A stretch of 64,000 nt of DNA from Micromonospora echinofusca (lineage in GTDB: Bacteria > Actinomycetota > Actinomycetes > Mycobacteriales > Micromonosporaceae), in contig NZ_LT607733.1 in NCBI RefSeq assembly GCF_900091445.1, positions 5,049,001 through 5,113,000 of the forward strand, in the 5' to 3' direction. Numbering within the stretch: the stretch's first letter is position 1; every line of letters starts with the position of its first letter. Under the pieces are notes generated by a model. It had not been told where the DNA came from. It ran no database searches and worked only from the letters and a program-made list of their open reading frames with translations. The position numbers and the translations under genes were made by a program. Shown here piece after piece: positions 39,907-48,333 of this stretch.

Positions 39907-40906
39907 GCGGGGTGCCTCCCTCCGTGGCGCCGCCGGACGTGTCGGCGGGGACAGCGGCTCCGCCGTTGCGCACGGCCTCCTCGTTGCGTGCCTTGGCCGC
40001 CGCGAATGCCTCCTCGCTCAGGCCGTGCGGCGGCGGGTTGGGGCCGTTCACGCGCAGGGTGAACGCCGCCGTGCGCACGACGCCCTGGTGCTGGAAGTCC
40101 AGGAACAGCCGGTAGTCGCCGAAGCTGGGCGCGGTGGCGTGGAAGAGGATGTCCGGGCCGGGGGCGGTCTGCCCGTCGCCCGGCGTGCCGTCCGGATGCA
40201 CGTGCAGGTACGCCATGTCGCCGTCGCGGAGCGCGACCAGGTGGCCGAAGGCGCCGAGGTACGGCTCCAGGTCGGTCACCGGCTTGCCGCCCTTCGCGAC
40301 GCTGAGGGTCAGCTTGCCGCTCTTGCCGGGCGTCAGCTCCCCGCCGAGCGTCACGGTGTAGCCGTCCACCGTCGCGGTGGTCGAGGGCGCGGGCAGCGCC
40401 TCCGGCCGGAAGTCGCCCGACACGGACACGTCCGCCCCGAGCGTCTCGCCGTGGATGCCCCACAGCGGCATGTAGTCGGCGAAGATCCGGTACTCGCCCG
40501 CCGCCGCGAAGGTCAGCGGCACCCGCCACACGCCGTCGGAGCCGAGGTTCGGGTGGACGTGCTGGAAGTTCGTCAGGTCGCGCCGCGCCACGATGAGGTG
40601 CATCAGCTTCTCGTGCTGCGGCTTGTACTTCATCAGCGGCGTACCGTCGTGTTGCAGGACCTGGAAGGCGAAGGTCTGCTTCGTGCCCGCCCGGACGTTG
40701 TCCGTGATCACCTTCAGGTTCATGCTCTCGTGGGTGATGGCCAGGCCGTACGAGGACTCCTCGGCAGCGGCGGCCGGCTTGGCGGCGGGTGCGGGCGCCG
40801 GTGCCGCCGTCGGCGGTGGCCCCACCACACGGCCGACGGTGTAGGCGCTTCCCAGCACCAGCACCAGGGCCAGTGCGAACGCACCGAGTTTCGTCACTAT
40901 CTTCAT
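39893..40906 (-). CDS. Secreted or membrane-anchored copper-associated protein
   Basis: 337 residues. An N-terminal hydrophobic segment ([18 protein letters not shown]) followed by a Pro/Ala-rich linker suggests export, perhaps anchored. The body is beta-rich with many His and Met ([36 protein letters not shown]) and the tail ends GGTPHGHG. Proteins of this kind often accompany copper ATPases in actinobacteria and probably bind periplasmic-side copper; I know no characterised function. ATG 40906 has AGGACGG upstream with good spacing; ATG 40912 is too close. It begins 2 bp after the KAS III gene and overlaps copA by 14 bp. Confidence 0.85.
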   Translation of the reverse strand: MKIVTKLGAFALALVLVLGSAYTVGRVVGPPPTAAPAPAPAAKPAAAAEESSYGLAITHESMNLKVITDNVRAGTKQTFAFQVLQHDGTPLMKYKPQHEKLMHLIVARRDLTNFQHVHPNLGSDGVWRVPLTFAAAGEYRIFADYMPLWGIHGETLGADVSVSGDFRPEALPAPSTTATVDGYTVTLGGELTPGKSGKLTLSVAKGGKPVTDLEPYLGAFGHLVALRDGDMAYLHVHPDGTPGDGQTAPGPDILFHATAPSFGDYRLFLDFQHQGVVRTAAFTLRVNGPNPPPHGLSEEAFAAAKARNEEAVRNGGAAVPADTSGGATEGGTPHGHG

Positions 40907-40908
40907 GA

Positions 40909-41937
40909 TCATCCGTCCTGAGTCGACGCGATTGGCGTGGAGGCCGCCCCGCTCCACCGCAGCAGGCAGGCCCCGAACGACATGCCGCCGCCGAACGCCA
41001 GCAGGAGGACGAGGTCGCCGTCGGAGAGCCGTCCGGCCCGGTTGGCGTGGTCGAGGGTGAGCGGCACCGAGGCGCTGCCGGTGTTCGCGTACTCCTCCAC
41101 CGTGCGGTGGGTCTGCGCGGCGGTCAGCCCGCACGCGCGTACCAGTTCGTCCAGCAGCATGCCGTTGGGCTGGTGGGGCACGACGTGGGCGATGTCGGCC
41201 GGGTCGACGCCCGCCCTGGCCAGCAGCTTGTCCACGAACGGCGGGACCTCCTGGAGGACCAGTTCCGTGACTCCCCGGCCCTGCATCCGGAAGAAGTGGC
41301 CGCCCTCGGCGAGCGTCGCCGCCGACGCCGGCAGCCTGCTGCCGCCCGCCGACACCCGGATCAGGTCACCGGCGTCGCCCCGGCTGGCCATCTCGTACTC
41401 GATGACGCCGCGCCCCGCGGGCACCGCCCCCACGACGGCCGCGCCGGCGCCGTCGCCCAGCAGCACGGCCGTGCGCCGGTCCTCGAAGTCCAGGATGCGT
41501 GAGTAGACGTCGGCGCCGACCACCAACGCGTGGGTGCCCGGCCGGTCGGCCACCAGCGACCGCGCCAGCACCAGGGCGTGCACGAATCCCGCGCACACGG
41601 CGTTGACGTCGAAGCAGGCGGCCCCGTACGCGCCGAGACGTTCCTGCACCAGGCAGGCTGTCGGCGGCTGGGGCTGGTCCGGGGTCGACGTGGACACGAT
41701 GAGGTAGTCGACGCGGTCGACGCCGAGGCCCGCGTCCCGCAGCGCGCGGGTCGCGGCGTGCACGGCGAGGTCCGAGGTGGCCTCCTCCGCCGCCGCGAAC
41801 CGGCGCGAACGAATGGCGGTCTTACGCACGATCCATTCCGGGCTCGCACCCGTTACGCGACGTGCGATTTCCTCGTTCGACAATGCTCGCGTGGGCACCC
41901 AGGATCCGGTGCCCAGAATTCCGACGGATGAGGACAC
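40909..41937 (-). CDS. Beta-ketoacyl-ACP synthase III (FabH/KAS III-like)
   Basis: About 342 residues. Catalytic triad Cys (VNAVCAGF, near 114), His (VPHQPNGM, near 252) and Asn (EYANTGSASVP, near 286); GILGTGSWVPTRALSN and LLAFGGGMSFGACLLRW complete the fold. KAS III enzymes start chains from acyl-CoA plus malonyl-ACP, or catalyse C-O/C-N acyl transfer in secondary metabolism. As first gene of the copper/isonitrile operon it may make or prime the acyl chain. I choose GTG 41937, which has GGAGG 5 bp upstream; GTG 41949 is in frame but overlaps nothing recognisable as a ribosome site. Confidence 0.92.
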   Translation of the reverse strand: MSSSVGILGTGSWVPTRALSNEEIARRVTGASPEWIVRKTAIRSRRFAAAEEATSDLAVHAATRALRDAGLGVDRVDYLIVSTSTPDQPQPPTACLVQERLGAYGAACFDVNAVCAGFVHALVLARSLVADRPGTHALVVGADVYSRILDFEDRRTAVLLGDGAGAAVVGAVPAGRGVIEYEMASRGDAGDLIRVSAGGSRLPASAATLAEGGHFFRMQGRGVTELVLQEVPPFVDKLLARAGVDPADIAHVVPHQPNGMLLDELVRACGLTAAQTHRTVEEYANTGSASVPLTLDHANRAGRLSDGDLVLLLAFGGGMSFGACLLRWSGAASTPIASTQDG

Positions 41938-42306
41938 AACAGCCTCCACAGAGAAAAGGCGTTCCTTGCCTGCAAATTAGCCGAGCGGAAGCATCGACCG
42001 CAATCACGAACGCCACCGCCCCACAGCGGCCGTCGGGCAAATTACCGGACGATGGCGGAAACAATTTCGCGGCGATGGAACGCGCAATTTCCCGGCCCTT
42101 CGGCACACGGTTCACCCGTGCAGTTCCTCCCGGGCCGGACATGACACCGCGCGGGTGGGACGTGCCGATGACCACCGCCATGCTGGCGGGACGACCGATC
42201 GCGTGGCGGGGCCCCGCGGCCCGTGCGGCGCCCCAGCACGGGCGGGCCGGCCGACGTCGGCGCCATTCCCCGTCGGGCAGGACCACGACCGGACGGAGAG
42301 CATCCG
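41938..42306. promoter_or_regulatory. 369-bp divergent intergenic region
   Basis: Between the copper/isonitrile operon (minus) and the small gene plus kinase-like gene (plus). The part near the KAS III start is AT-richer, with several A/T clusters (GCAAATTACC, ACAATTTCG, GCAATTTCC) that could mark promoters or a repressor site. The rest is GC-rich with no ribosome-bound ORF. I could not identify a copper-regulator dyad with confidence. Confidence 0.45.
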
Positions 42307-42558
42307 ATGACAGCGCACACCGCCGAAGGGAGCCGCCCCTCGGCTGGCTCCGGGGAGGGCCGCCGGCCGGCCGCGACGCCACGGGCGGATCAGCAGATGC
42401 CCCGACCCAAAGTGACGGATACGATCCCTTCCGTGTCGGACGAGAGCATGATGACGTCCACGCCCACCCAGCCGCGGGCGGCCTCGGTGCGTCCGACTGT
42501 GGTGGGCGCACCGGGGCGAGCCGCCCCGGGCCACGTGCGCCGGGAGTTCCTGCGTTGA
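42307..42558 (+). CDS. Small S/T/P-rich hypothetical protein coupled to the kinase-like gene
   Basis: 83 residues from ATG 42307 with GGAGAG 6 bp upstream. The stop overlaps the TTG start of the next gene (TTGA), a typical coupling arrangement. The sequence is rich in Ser, Thr and Pro (MPRPKVTDTIPSVSDESM, MTSTPTQP) with no Cys, no membrane segment and no fold I recognise. It could be a small regulatory partner or, less likely, a ribosomal peptide precursor. The ribosome site and overlap are the main evidence that it is real; the composition is otherwise compatible with a spurious frame. Confidence 0.4.
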   Translation: MTAHTAEGSRPSAGSGEGRRPAATPRADQQMPRPKVTDTIPSVSDESMMTSTPTQPRAASVRPTVVGAPGRAAPGHVRREFLR

Positions 42559-43742
42559 CGGTGACCGGGGAGCAGCCCGCCGACCTGACGCGGTGCGCCG
42601 CCCTGCCGGCGCGCCCCCCGTCGACCCCGGGCATGCGTCAGGCGAGGCTGTGCACGTTGGTGAGCGCCGCGAGCGGGGTTGCCGCGTGCCTGGCACTCAC
42701 GGTCCTGCAGCTGCTCCGCAGCCCCGACGGGCGGTGGCTCGCGCTCGGCACCACCGGCTGCCTCCTCCTGGCCGTGGCGCTGGCCGGCGCGCTGTACCGG
42801 ACGGTCACCCCGGGAACGGCTCCGACGACCAACGGCTGGACGCTCGCCGTTCCCGCGCTGGCCGCGGCACTGTCCGTGCCGCTCGTCGGGCCGGCGGGCG
42901 ACACCCCGGGTCTGGCGTGGTCCTTCGTGGGCGCCGCGCTCGTCGGGGTCGCGCCGCTGCTGCTGCCGGCCCGGTACGCGGTGACCCCCATGGCCGCCAC
43001 GGTCCTGGTGTCCGCGGCGACGGTCTGGTGGCTCGGCGGCCCCGTGCGCGACGCGGTGACCGTCACGGTGGTGCTCGGGCTGTCGGTGGCGATGTGGAAC
43101 GTGCTGCACCTGTGGTTCTGGACGTTCCTCGGGCAGGCCTGGGAGGGACGCGACGCGCTGGCCCGCCTGGCCGCGACCGAGGAGCGGCTACGGTTCGCCC
43201 GCGACGTCTACGACCTGCTCGGCAACCACCTGGCGGCGATCGCCTTCAAGGCCGAGCTGGCGTCGCGGCTGGCCACGGTCGACGGGGAGCAGACGAAGAA
43301 GGAGGTCGCCGAGATCCGGGCGCTCGCGGCGGCCGCGCTGGCCCGGATGCGGGAGGCCGTGCACGGCTACCGCGGTGTCGACCTGCACGAGCAGGTGCTC
43401 GCGGTGGCCCGGGTGCTGCGGGCCGCCGACGTGCGGTGCACCGTGACCCAGCCGAGGAAGGACCTGCCGCCCGCGCTCACCGGGCCGCTGATGTCCGTGC
43501 TGCGCGACGCGGGCGCCCATGTGCTGCGCGACGGCGAGGCACGGTGGTGCACGATCGAGGTGGCCCGCGAGGCGGACGGAGCACGGTTGACGGTCGTCAG
43601 CGACGGCGCCGGCCCCGCGGACGCCGACGACGCCGTGCTGCCGGGACTCGCCGACCGGCTGCGGGACGCGGGCGGCGCGCTGCGTACCTGGCGGGAGGAC
43701 GGGACGTTCACCGTGGAGGCCACCGTCCGCGCGAAGCGGTGA
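42555..43742 (+). CDS. Histidine-kinase-like membrane protein lacking the phospho-acceptor His
   Basis: About 395 residues; five or six hydrophobic helices, then a HisKA_3-like segment RFARDVYDLLGNHLAAIAF and a degenerate ATPase domain. At the position of the conserved His (DLHD in the kinase at 24368-25639) there is Tyr (DVYD, about residue 219). The N-box TNILRHS is replaced by AHVLRDG, and the glycine motif is DDAVLPGLADRL. It is therefore unlikely to autophosphorylate and no response regulator is adjacent. It may be a non-catalytic sensor that acts through the other kinase. Start TTG 42555 is 8 bp from GGGAG and overlaps the preceding stop; GTG 42561 and ATG 42633 are alternatives. Confidence 0.85.
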   Translation: MTVTGEQPADLTRCAALPARPPSTPGMRQARLCTLVSAASGVAACLALTVLQLLRSPDGRWLALGTTGCLLLAVALAGALYRTVTPGTAPTTNGWTLAVPALAAALSVPLVGPAGDTPGLAWSFVGAALVGVAPLLLPARYAVTPMAATVLVSAATVWWLGGPVRDAVTVTVVLGLSVAMWNVLHLWFWTFLGQAWEGRDALARLAATEERLRFARDVYDLLGNHLAAIAFKAELASRLATVDGEQTKKEVAEIRALAAAALARMREAVHGYRGVDLHEQVLAVARVLRAADVRCTVTQPRKDLPPALTGPLMSVLRDAGAHVLRDGEARWCTIEVAREADGARLTVVSDGAGPADADDAVLPGLADRLRDAGGALRTWREDGTFTVEATVRAKR

Positions 43743-43802
43743 CCGGACGGCGTACGCCGGCGGCGGGTCGCCCGCCCCGTCGGCGCGTGGTCGCCGGACG
43801 CG

Positions 43803-43845
43803 ACGCAGCACCGCGCCCCACCCGTCGGTGGACACGGTGCTGCGT
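43803..43845. terminator. Hairpin between convergent genes
   Basis: Perfect 11-bp inverted repeat (ACGCAGCACCG at 43803-43813 and its complement at 43835-43845) with a 21-nt loop, exactly between the convergent kinase-like and isomerase-like genes. Suits a bidirectional terminator. Confidence 0.55.
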
Positions 43846-43847
43846 GG

Positions 43848-44438
43848 TCAGCGGGTCGCCGGCAGGGGCCCGCCGGGCAGGAGGCACTCGTCGGCCGTGG
43901 GCCAGCGCGTCGGATCCTCGCCCAACGTGACGAGCTCGGCGACCTGGAGGCGGCACCACGGCGACAGGGAGATGTCCCCCGTGTTCACCGCGTAGACGAA
44001 GTCCGCCCAGTCGGCCCACTCGAAGTCGGCGATGGCGGCCGGGTCCGGGGTGGGACGCTCGTCGGTCACCACCCGGAACACCGGCGCGACGGCATTCTCC
44101 GCCACCCCGTTGTCCATGACCGCGCGGTAGCGAAACGCGGGCAGCACCAGCTCGGGCACGGACGCCGTCAGGCCGAGTTCGGCGCGGACGGTGCGCGTCA
44201 CGGCCGCGGACACCGGTTCCCCCGGCGCGGGATGCCCGTAGCAGGAGTTCGTCCAGATCCCCGGCCAGGTCCGCGTCCGGTCGCCGCGCAGCGTCAGGAG
44301 CAGCTTCGCGTCGCTGGTGAAGACGTAACAGGAGAAGGCCAGGTGCAGAGGCGTACGCGAGTGGTGCACCGTCGCGCCCTCGGTGGCGCCCACGGGCTGC
44401 CCCTGTTCGTCGAGTAGCACGACCTGCGGCATGGTCAT
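43848..44438 (-). CDS. Isopentenyl-diphosphate isomerase-like Nudix protein with altered active site
   Basis: 196 residues, the length of type I IPP isomerase, with the family motifs PLHLAFS, WPGIWTNS, GHPAPGE, LVLPAFRYRA and SLSPWCRLQV. Metal-ligand His residues and the first Glu (AENAV) are kept. The catalytic Cys of the E. coli enzyme (SVCGHP, Cys67) is Tyr here (SCYGHP; a Cys sits one residue earlier), and the catalytic Glu116 (ENEV) is Ala (ENAV). Normal isomerisation is therefore doubtful; it may be a Nudix hydrolase, a repurposed enzyme or a degenerate paralogue. No terpene synthase or prenyltransferase occurs in the window. It is convergent with the kinase-like gene and downstream of the LAL regulator. 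Confidence 0.85.
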   Translation of the reverse strand: MTMPQVVLLDEQGQPVGATEGATVHHSRTPLHLAFSCYVFTSDAKLLLTLRGDRTRTWPGIWTNSCYGHPAPGEPVSAAVTRTVRAELGLTASVPELVLPAFRYRAVMDNGVAENAVAPVFRVVTDERPTPDPAAIADFEWADWADFVYAVNTGDISLSPWCRLQVAELVTLGEDPTRWPTADECLLPGGPLPATR

Positions 44439-44489
44439 CGGGTCCCTTCCCGTACGGGATTCAGCTCGCCTGCGCGGAGGCGACCGCGA

Positions 44490-47216
44490 TCACGGTTCCC
44501 CAGCCGGTTCCGCCGGCGCGACGTCACGCCGACGTCGCCTGCCGCGCGCACCCTTCGGTGGATCGATGTGCACCAACTCCGTACGCGTGCTGATCTTCAG
44601 CTTCCGGTAGGCCCGCGTCAGGTGCTGCTCGACCGTGCTGACGGTGATGAACAGCCTGTCGCCGATCTCCCGGTTGGTGTGCCCACGGGCGGCCAGGTTC
44701 ACGACGCGGCGCTCGGCGTCGGTCAGGGTGGCGAGCCCCTCCTTGGCGCCGGCCACCGGAGGGTCGAGGGTGTCGTGGGCCGGCCTGAGCTTGCGCCGCA
44801 GCAGCTCGGCGTGGCAGCCCTCGGCGAGTTGGAGGGCGTGGGCGCTCATCATCTTGGCGCGCCCGAACTCGCCGAGCGCGTGCCCGGTCTGGCTGAGGTC
44901 CGCGAAGACGTGCGCGAGTTCGTGCCGGTCCCCGCTGGCGTGCAGCAGGTCCATCGCCTCGCGCAGCATCACCTGGCGTTGCTTCGGCGCGTACGCCGCC
45001 GCCAGTGCCCGCAGCCCCATGCCCTTGGCGCGCGGGGCGTCCCCACCCGGCAGCGCGAGGTGCTCGGTGACCAGCTTGCGGGCCCGGTCCGGCCGGCCCA
45101 TCCGCACGTGCAGCCGGGCGAGGTCGACCCGCCACGGCAGCGCGCAGGGGTCGTCGACGCCCCAGGTCACGGCGAGCTGACCGGTGGTCTGGAAGTCCGC
45201 GAGCGCGGCGTGCCGCCGGTCCACGGCGTCGTAGTAGACGCCCCGGGCCCGCAGGTACTGCGGCCAGAACAGGCTCTGTCGCATCGCGGCCGGTGTCGAC
45301 TCGCGCAGGGCCGTCTCCGCCAGCGGCAGCTGCCCGGTCATCGTGCGGGCGAGCACCAGGTGCGCGAGCGGCGAGCCGACGGCGACGCCCCAGGCCGCGG
45401 GCGGCATCGTGGCCAGCGCGTCGCGCGCGTGCCGCTCGGCGACGCCCAGGTCGCCCCGGCACAGGGCGATGGCGGCCCGCACGTCCGACAGGACGGCCCG
45501 CCAGCTCGTGATCTCGTACGCCTCGGCCTCCTCGGCCAGCTTCTCGCACCAGTCGGCGGCGCGGTCGAGGTGGTCGGCGTGGACCAGCACCCGCAGCGCA
45601 TCCCACACCGACACGAGGAGGGAGTCGCCCGCGCGGGCGCGTTGCAGCACCTCCTCGGCGCGGTCGACCGGGCTGCCCCGGTCGTCGCCGGGGGATCCGA
45701 CGGGGTCGCCGCCGTGCGGACGGCAGTATCGCAGCCACCGCCGGGTGGCGAGGTAGTCGGCGCCGAGGTCGGGGTCCGGGTGCGCGGCGAGGTCGCCCAG
45801 GCCACCGAGCGCCTCCTCGGCGTCGACGTGCCTGCCGTGCCAGGCGAGCGACCGGGCGAGCAGCAACGTGTCGGCCTCGTCGAGCAGGCCGGCGCGACCC
45901 GCCTCCAGCAGCGACGACAGGTGACGCGGGACCGCCTCGGGGTCGGCGCGCCAGTACGCCCGCACGAGGGCCGCCTCCGCGACGGCCCGCACGCGCCCGT
46001 CCCGGGTGGACCGCAGCGCCAGGTCCAGGCAGTCCACCGCGTACCGCACGGCGCCGGCGGCGACGGCCTCCCCCGCGGCCGTGACCAGCACCGGCGCGGC
46101 CCATGCCTCGGCCGGCTCACCGATGCCCACCAGGTGCGCGGCCACCTCGGCGGCGGACGCGCCGTCCTCGTGCAGCAGCCGCGCGGCGCGCGACCGCAGC
46201 GCCGACTGGGTCTGTTGCGGGCAGTCCTCGAGGACGGCGGCGCGCACCGCCGGGTGGTGGTAGACGTGTCCCTGGGTGAGGCCCGCCTCGGCGAGCGCGC
46301 CGAGCACCTGCCGTACGGCTGCCGCGCTCAGGCCAACCAGCCCGGCGACGAGCCCGACGGACACGGACGGACCGACGATCGCGAGGACCCGGGCGACGTC
46401 GAGCAACCGGGGATCGCTGCGGTGCAGGCACGCGAGCGCGGCCTGCACGAACGACTCGCCGACCGTCGGCGCGGCGTCCACGGCGCCCCCGGCGAGCGAG
46501 TCGTCGGCCAGCGCGTGGACGAGCATCGGGTTGCCGCCGCTGATGAGGTGCGCGGACGCGGCGAGCTGCCGGGCGGCCTCCGGCCGGATCCGCTCGGCGA
46601 GCAGGCGTCCCACCCCGTCGCGCGACAGCGGCAGCAGTCGCAGGTGACGGCAGTGGGGTTGCCGTGTGAGCTCCGCCCGGAACGCGGCGGCCTCGGGCCG
46701 CGCGCCGACACATCCGCTGACCACGAGCAGCATCCGCGCGAAGCGGATCCGCCGTTGCAGGTACAGCAGCGCCTGCAGCGACAGGGGGTCCGCGAACTGC
46801 ACGTCGTCGACGACGACCACCAGCGTCCGGTCGGCGGCGACGTCCAGGAGGGCCTGACAGACGTCTTCGAGCAGTTGCGCCTCACCGTGCCGCAGGGCGG
46901 GGGTGTCCGACTCACCCGAGGGGGCGTCGTCTCGCCGGAGCAGCGGCAGGTGGTCGGCCGTGGCGGTCTGGGCCCGCAGGCTGTGGAACAGCTGCCCGAC
47001 GACGCCGAGGCGGATGCCGCTCTCGGCGACCGAGCAGGCGGCCGTCAGCACGAGCGCGCCGTCGCCGGCGGCCACCTCGGCGGCGGCGTTCACCAGCCTG
47101 GTCTTCCCGCTGGCGACACCCCCGTCGACCAGCGCCACCCGGCCCTGACCGGCGGCGGCCGTCGCGTACGTCTCGGCGAGGTCGGACAGCAGGTGTTCTC
47201 TCTCGATCAGTGCCAT
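44490..47216 (-). CDS. LAL-family LuxR regulator with N-terminal ATPase domain
   Basis: 908 residues, typical for large ATP-binding LuxR regulators. Walker A VDGGVASGKTRLV near residue 33, Walker B TLVVVVDDVQFAD, a long helical/TPR-like middle region, and C-terminal LuxR helix-turn-helix (LTDAERRVVNLAARGHTNREI, ITVSTVEQHLTRAYRKL). An Arg-rich tail follows. Such proteins are pathway-specific activators in actinomycete clusters. ATG 47216 has GGAGG upstream. It is 44 bp downstream of the type II thioesterase gene and probably shares its transcript. Confidence 0.93.
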   Translation of the reverse strand: MALIEREHLLSDLAETYATAAAGQGRVALVDGGVASGKTRLVNAAAEVAAGDGALVLTAACSVAESGIRLGVVGQLFHSLRAQTATADHLPLLRRDDAPSGESDTPALRHGEAQLLEDVCQALLDVAADRTLVVVVDDVQFADPLSLQALLYLQRRIRFARMLLVVSGCVGARPEAAAFRAELTRQPHCRHLRLLPLSRDGVGRLLAERIRPEAARQLAASAHLISGGNPMLVHALADDSLAGGAVDAAPTVGESFVQAALACLHRSDPRLLDVARVLAIVGPSVSVGLVAGLVGLSAAAVRQVLGALAEAGLTQGHVYHHPAVRAAVLEDCPQQTQSALRSRAARLLHEDGASAAEVAAHLVGIGEPAEAWAAPVLVTAAGEAVAAGAVRYAVDCLDLALRSTRDGRVRAVAEAALVRAYWRADPEAVPRHLSSLLEAGRAGLLDEADTLLLARSLAWHGRHVDAEEALGGLGDLAAHPDPDLGADYLATRRWLRYCRPHGGDPVGSPGDDRGSPVDRAEEVLQRARAGDSLLVSVWDALRVLVHADHLDRAADWCEKLAEEAEAYEITSWRAVLSDVRAAIALCRGDLGVAERHARDALATMPPAAWGVAVGSPLAHLVLARTMTGQLPLAETALRESTPAAMRQSLFWPQYLRARGVYYDAVDRRHAALADFQTTGQLAVTWGVDDPCALPWRVDLARLHVRMGRPDRARKLVTEHLALPGGDAPRAKGMGLRALAAAYAPKQRQVMLREAMDLLHASGDRHELAHVFADLSQTGHALGEFGRAKMMSAHALQLAEGCHAELLRRKLRPAHDTLDPPVAGAKEGLATLTDAERRVVNLAARGHTNREIGDRLFITVSTVEQHLTRAYRKLKISTRTELVHIDPPKGARGRRRRRDVAPAEPAGEP

Positions 47217-47260
47217 GTGGGACACCTCCGGACACTCCTGAGGCTCGGTCGGCCGGCGAC

Positions 47261-48052
47261 TCACCCCGGTTGTACGGCGTGGGCGAAAGCGGCGCCGCCG
47301 GGCGGCGCCGGGTTGAGCGCCCGGGTGTGCGTCCGGATCCGGCGCAGCACGTCGGGCATCTTGTCGTTGAGGTAGAAGTGACCGCCGGGATGCACGACCA
47401 GCTCGAACCCGCCGCCGGTGTGTTCCTGCCACGCCTGCGCCTCGTCGACCGTGACCCGGGGGTCGCAGTCGCCGACGAGGGCGACGATCGGGCAGTCCAG
47501 GCGTGGTCCGGGCCGGTACTCGTAGGTCTCGGCGGCCGTGTAGTCGGAACGGATGGCAGGCAGCACCATCCGCACCACGTCCTCGTCGTCGAGCAGCGCG
47601 TCGTCGGTGCCCGACAGCGCGCGCACCTCGGCGATCAGGCCGGCGTCGTCGCGCAGGTGGACCCGCTCGACCTTGCGCCGGTGCGGCGCCCGCCGGCCGG
47701 AGGCGAACAGGGCGGTCGGAACGACGCCCTGCAGGCCCAGCCGCCGCGCGACCTCGAACCCGATCGTCGCGCCGAGGCTGTGGCCGAAGATGGTGACCGG
47801 CCGGTCGAGCAGGGGCGGCAGCGCCGCCACCAGCTGGTCCGCGATCTCGTGGACCGAGGTGAGGCCCGGCTCCCGCCAGCGGTCCTGGCGGCCGGGGTAC
47901 TGGACGGCCAGCACGTCGACCTCGGGGGCGAGCGCCTTGGCCGCCGCGAGGAAGTAGCTCGCCGAGCCGCCGGCGTGCGGCAGGCAGAGCAGCCTGGTCG
48001 CCGCCTCGTCGGCGGGGTGGAACCGTCGTACCCACAGCTCGGTGTCTGTCAT
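47261..48052 (-). CDS. Type II (editing) thioesterase
   Basis: 263 residues, alpha/beta-hydrolase of the GrsT/TEII family: LCLPHAGGSASYF near residue 20, nucleophile GHSLGA near 95, Asp in VGDCDPRV and His in HPGGHFYL. It should clear mis-primed or stalled acyl groups from PKS and NRPS carriers. Start ATG 48052. Its position between regulators and the small peptide gene gives no clue whether it serves the PKS, the C-A-PCP-TE or the A-PCP-R protein. Confidence 0.92.
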   Translation of the reverse strand: MTDTELWVRRFHPADEAATRLLCLPHAGGSASYFLAAAKALAPEVDVLAVQYPGRQDRWREPGLTSVHEIADQLVAALPPLLDRPVTIFGHSLGATIGFEVARRLGLQGVVPTALFASGRRAPHRRKVERVHLRDDAGLIAEVRALSGTDDALLDDEDVVRMVLPAIRSDYTAAETYEYRPGPRLDCPIVALVGDCDPRVTVDEAQAWQEHTGGGFELVVHPGGHFYLNDKMPDVLRRIRTHTRALNPAPPGGAAFAHAVQPG

Positions 48053-48108
48053 CTCGTCCACCCCGCGAATCCGCTCGTGCTCGTCAGTGCCGGTTGCGCC
48101 CGGAGCGG

Positions 48109-48333
48109 TCAGCGGACCGCGTCCACCCGCGCCTCGCTCCAGCTGATGGTGGTGGGCCGGACAGCCGCCAGGTCGCTGGTGGTCCAGCTGTCCACGACGT
48201 CGATCCGCACGTCGCCGTCCGCCGGAGCGTCGGCACCGTCGAAGAAGAAGGCGTTCAGAATCTCGACTGCATTGACCGACATGGAGGAGGTCCTCTCTCG
48301 CGCTGCAACGGCCTCGTTGGTGAGGAACGCCAC
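48109..48333 (-). CDS. 74-residue peptide of unknown function (candidate RiPP precursor)
   Basis: GTG 48333 has GAGGAGG with a 5-bp spacer; an internal ATG at 48282 has its own GAGAGGA, giving a 57-residue form. The N-terminal part is helical, the middle is acidic (DGADAPADGDVRIDVVD), and the C-terminal third is rich in Ser/Thr and Trp (SWTTSDLAAVRPTTISWSE). An acidic leader and a Ser/Thr-containing end fit a RiPP precursor, and a YcaO/dehydrogenase pair without a precursor exists in the window, but 24 kb away. There is no Cys, so only oxazoles could form. It could equally be a small regulatory protein. I recognise no family. Confidence 0.6.
   Translation of the reverse strand: MAFLTNEAVAARERTSSMSVNAVEILNAFFFDGADAPADGDVRIDVVDSWTTSDLAAVRPTTISWSEARVDAVR

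Noticed and set aside
41862..43742. 626-residue version of the kinase-like protein
   Set aside because: The first 230 residues are non-protein-like and overlap a divergent promoter; the TTG at 42555 has a ribosome site and overlaps a stop.
43848..44438. Terpene branch based on the isomerase-like gene
   Set aside because: Catalytic Cys and Glu are missing and no prenyltransferase or terpene synthase is in the window.
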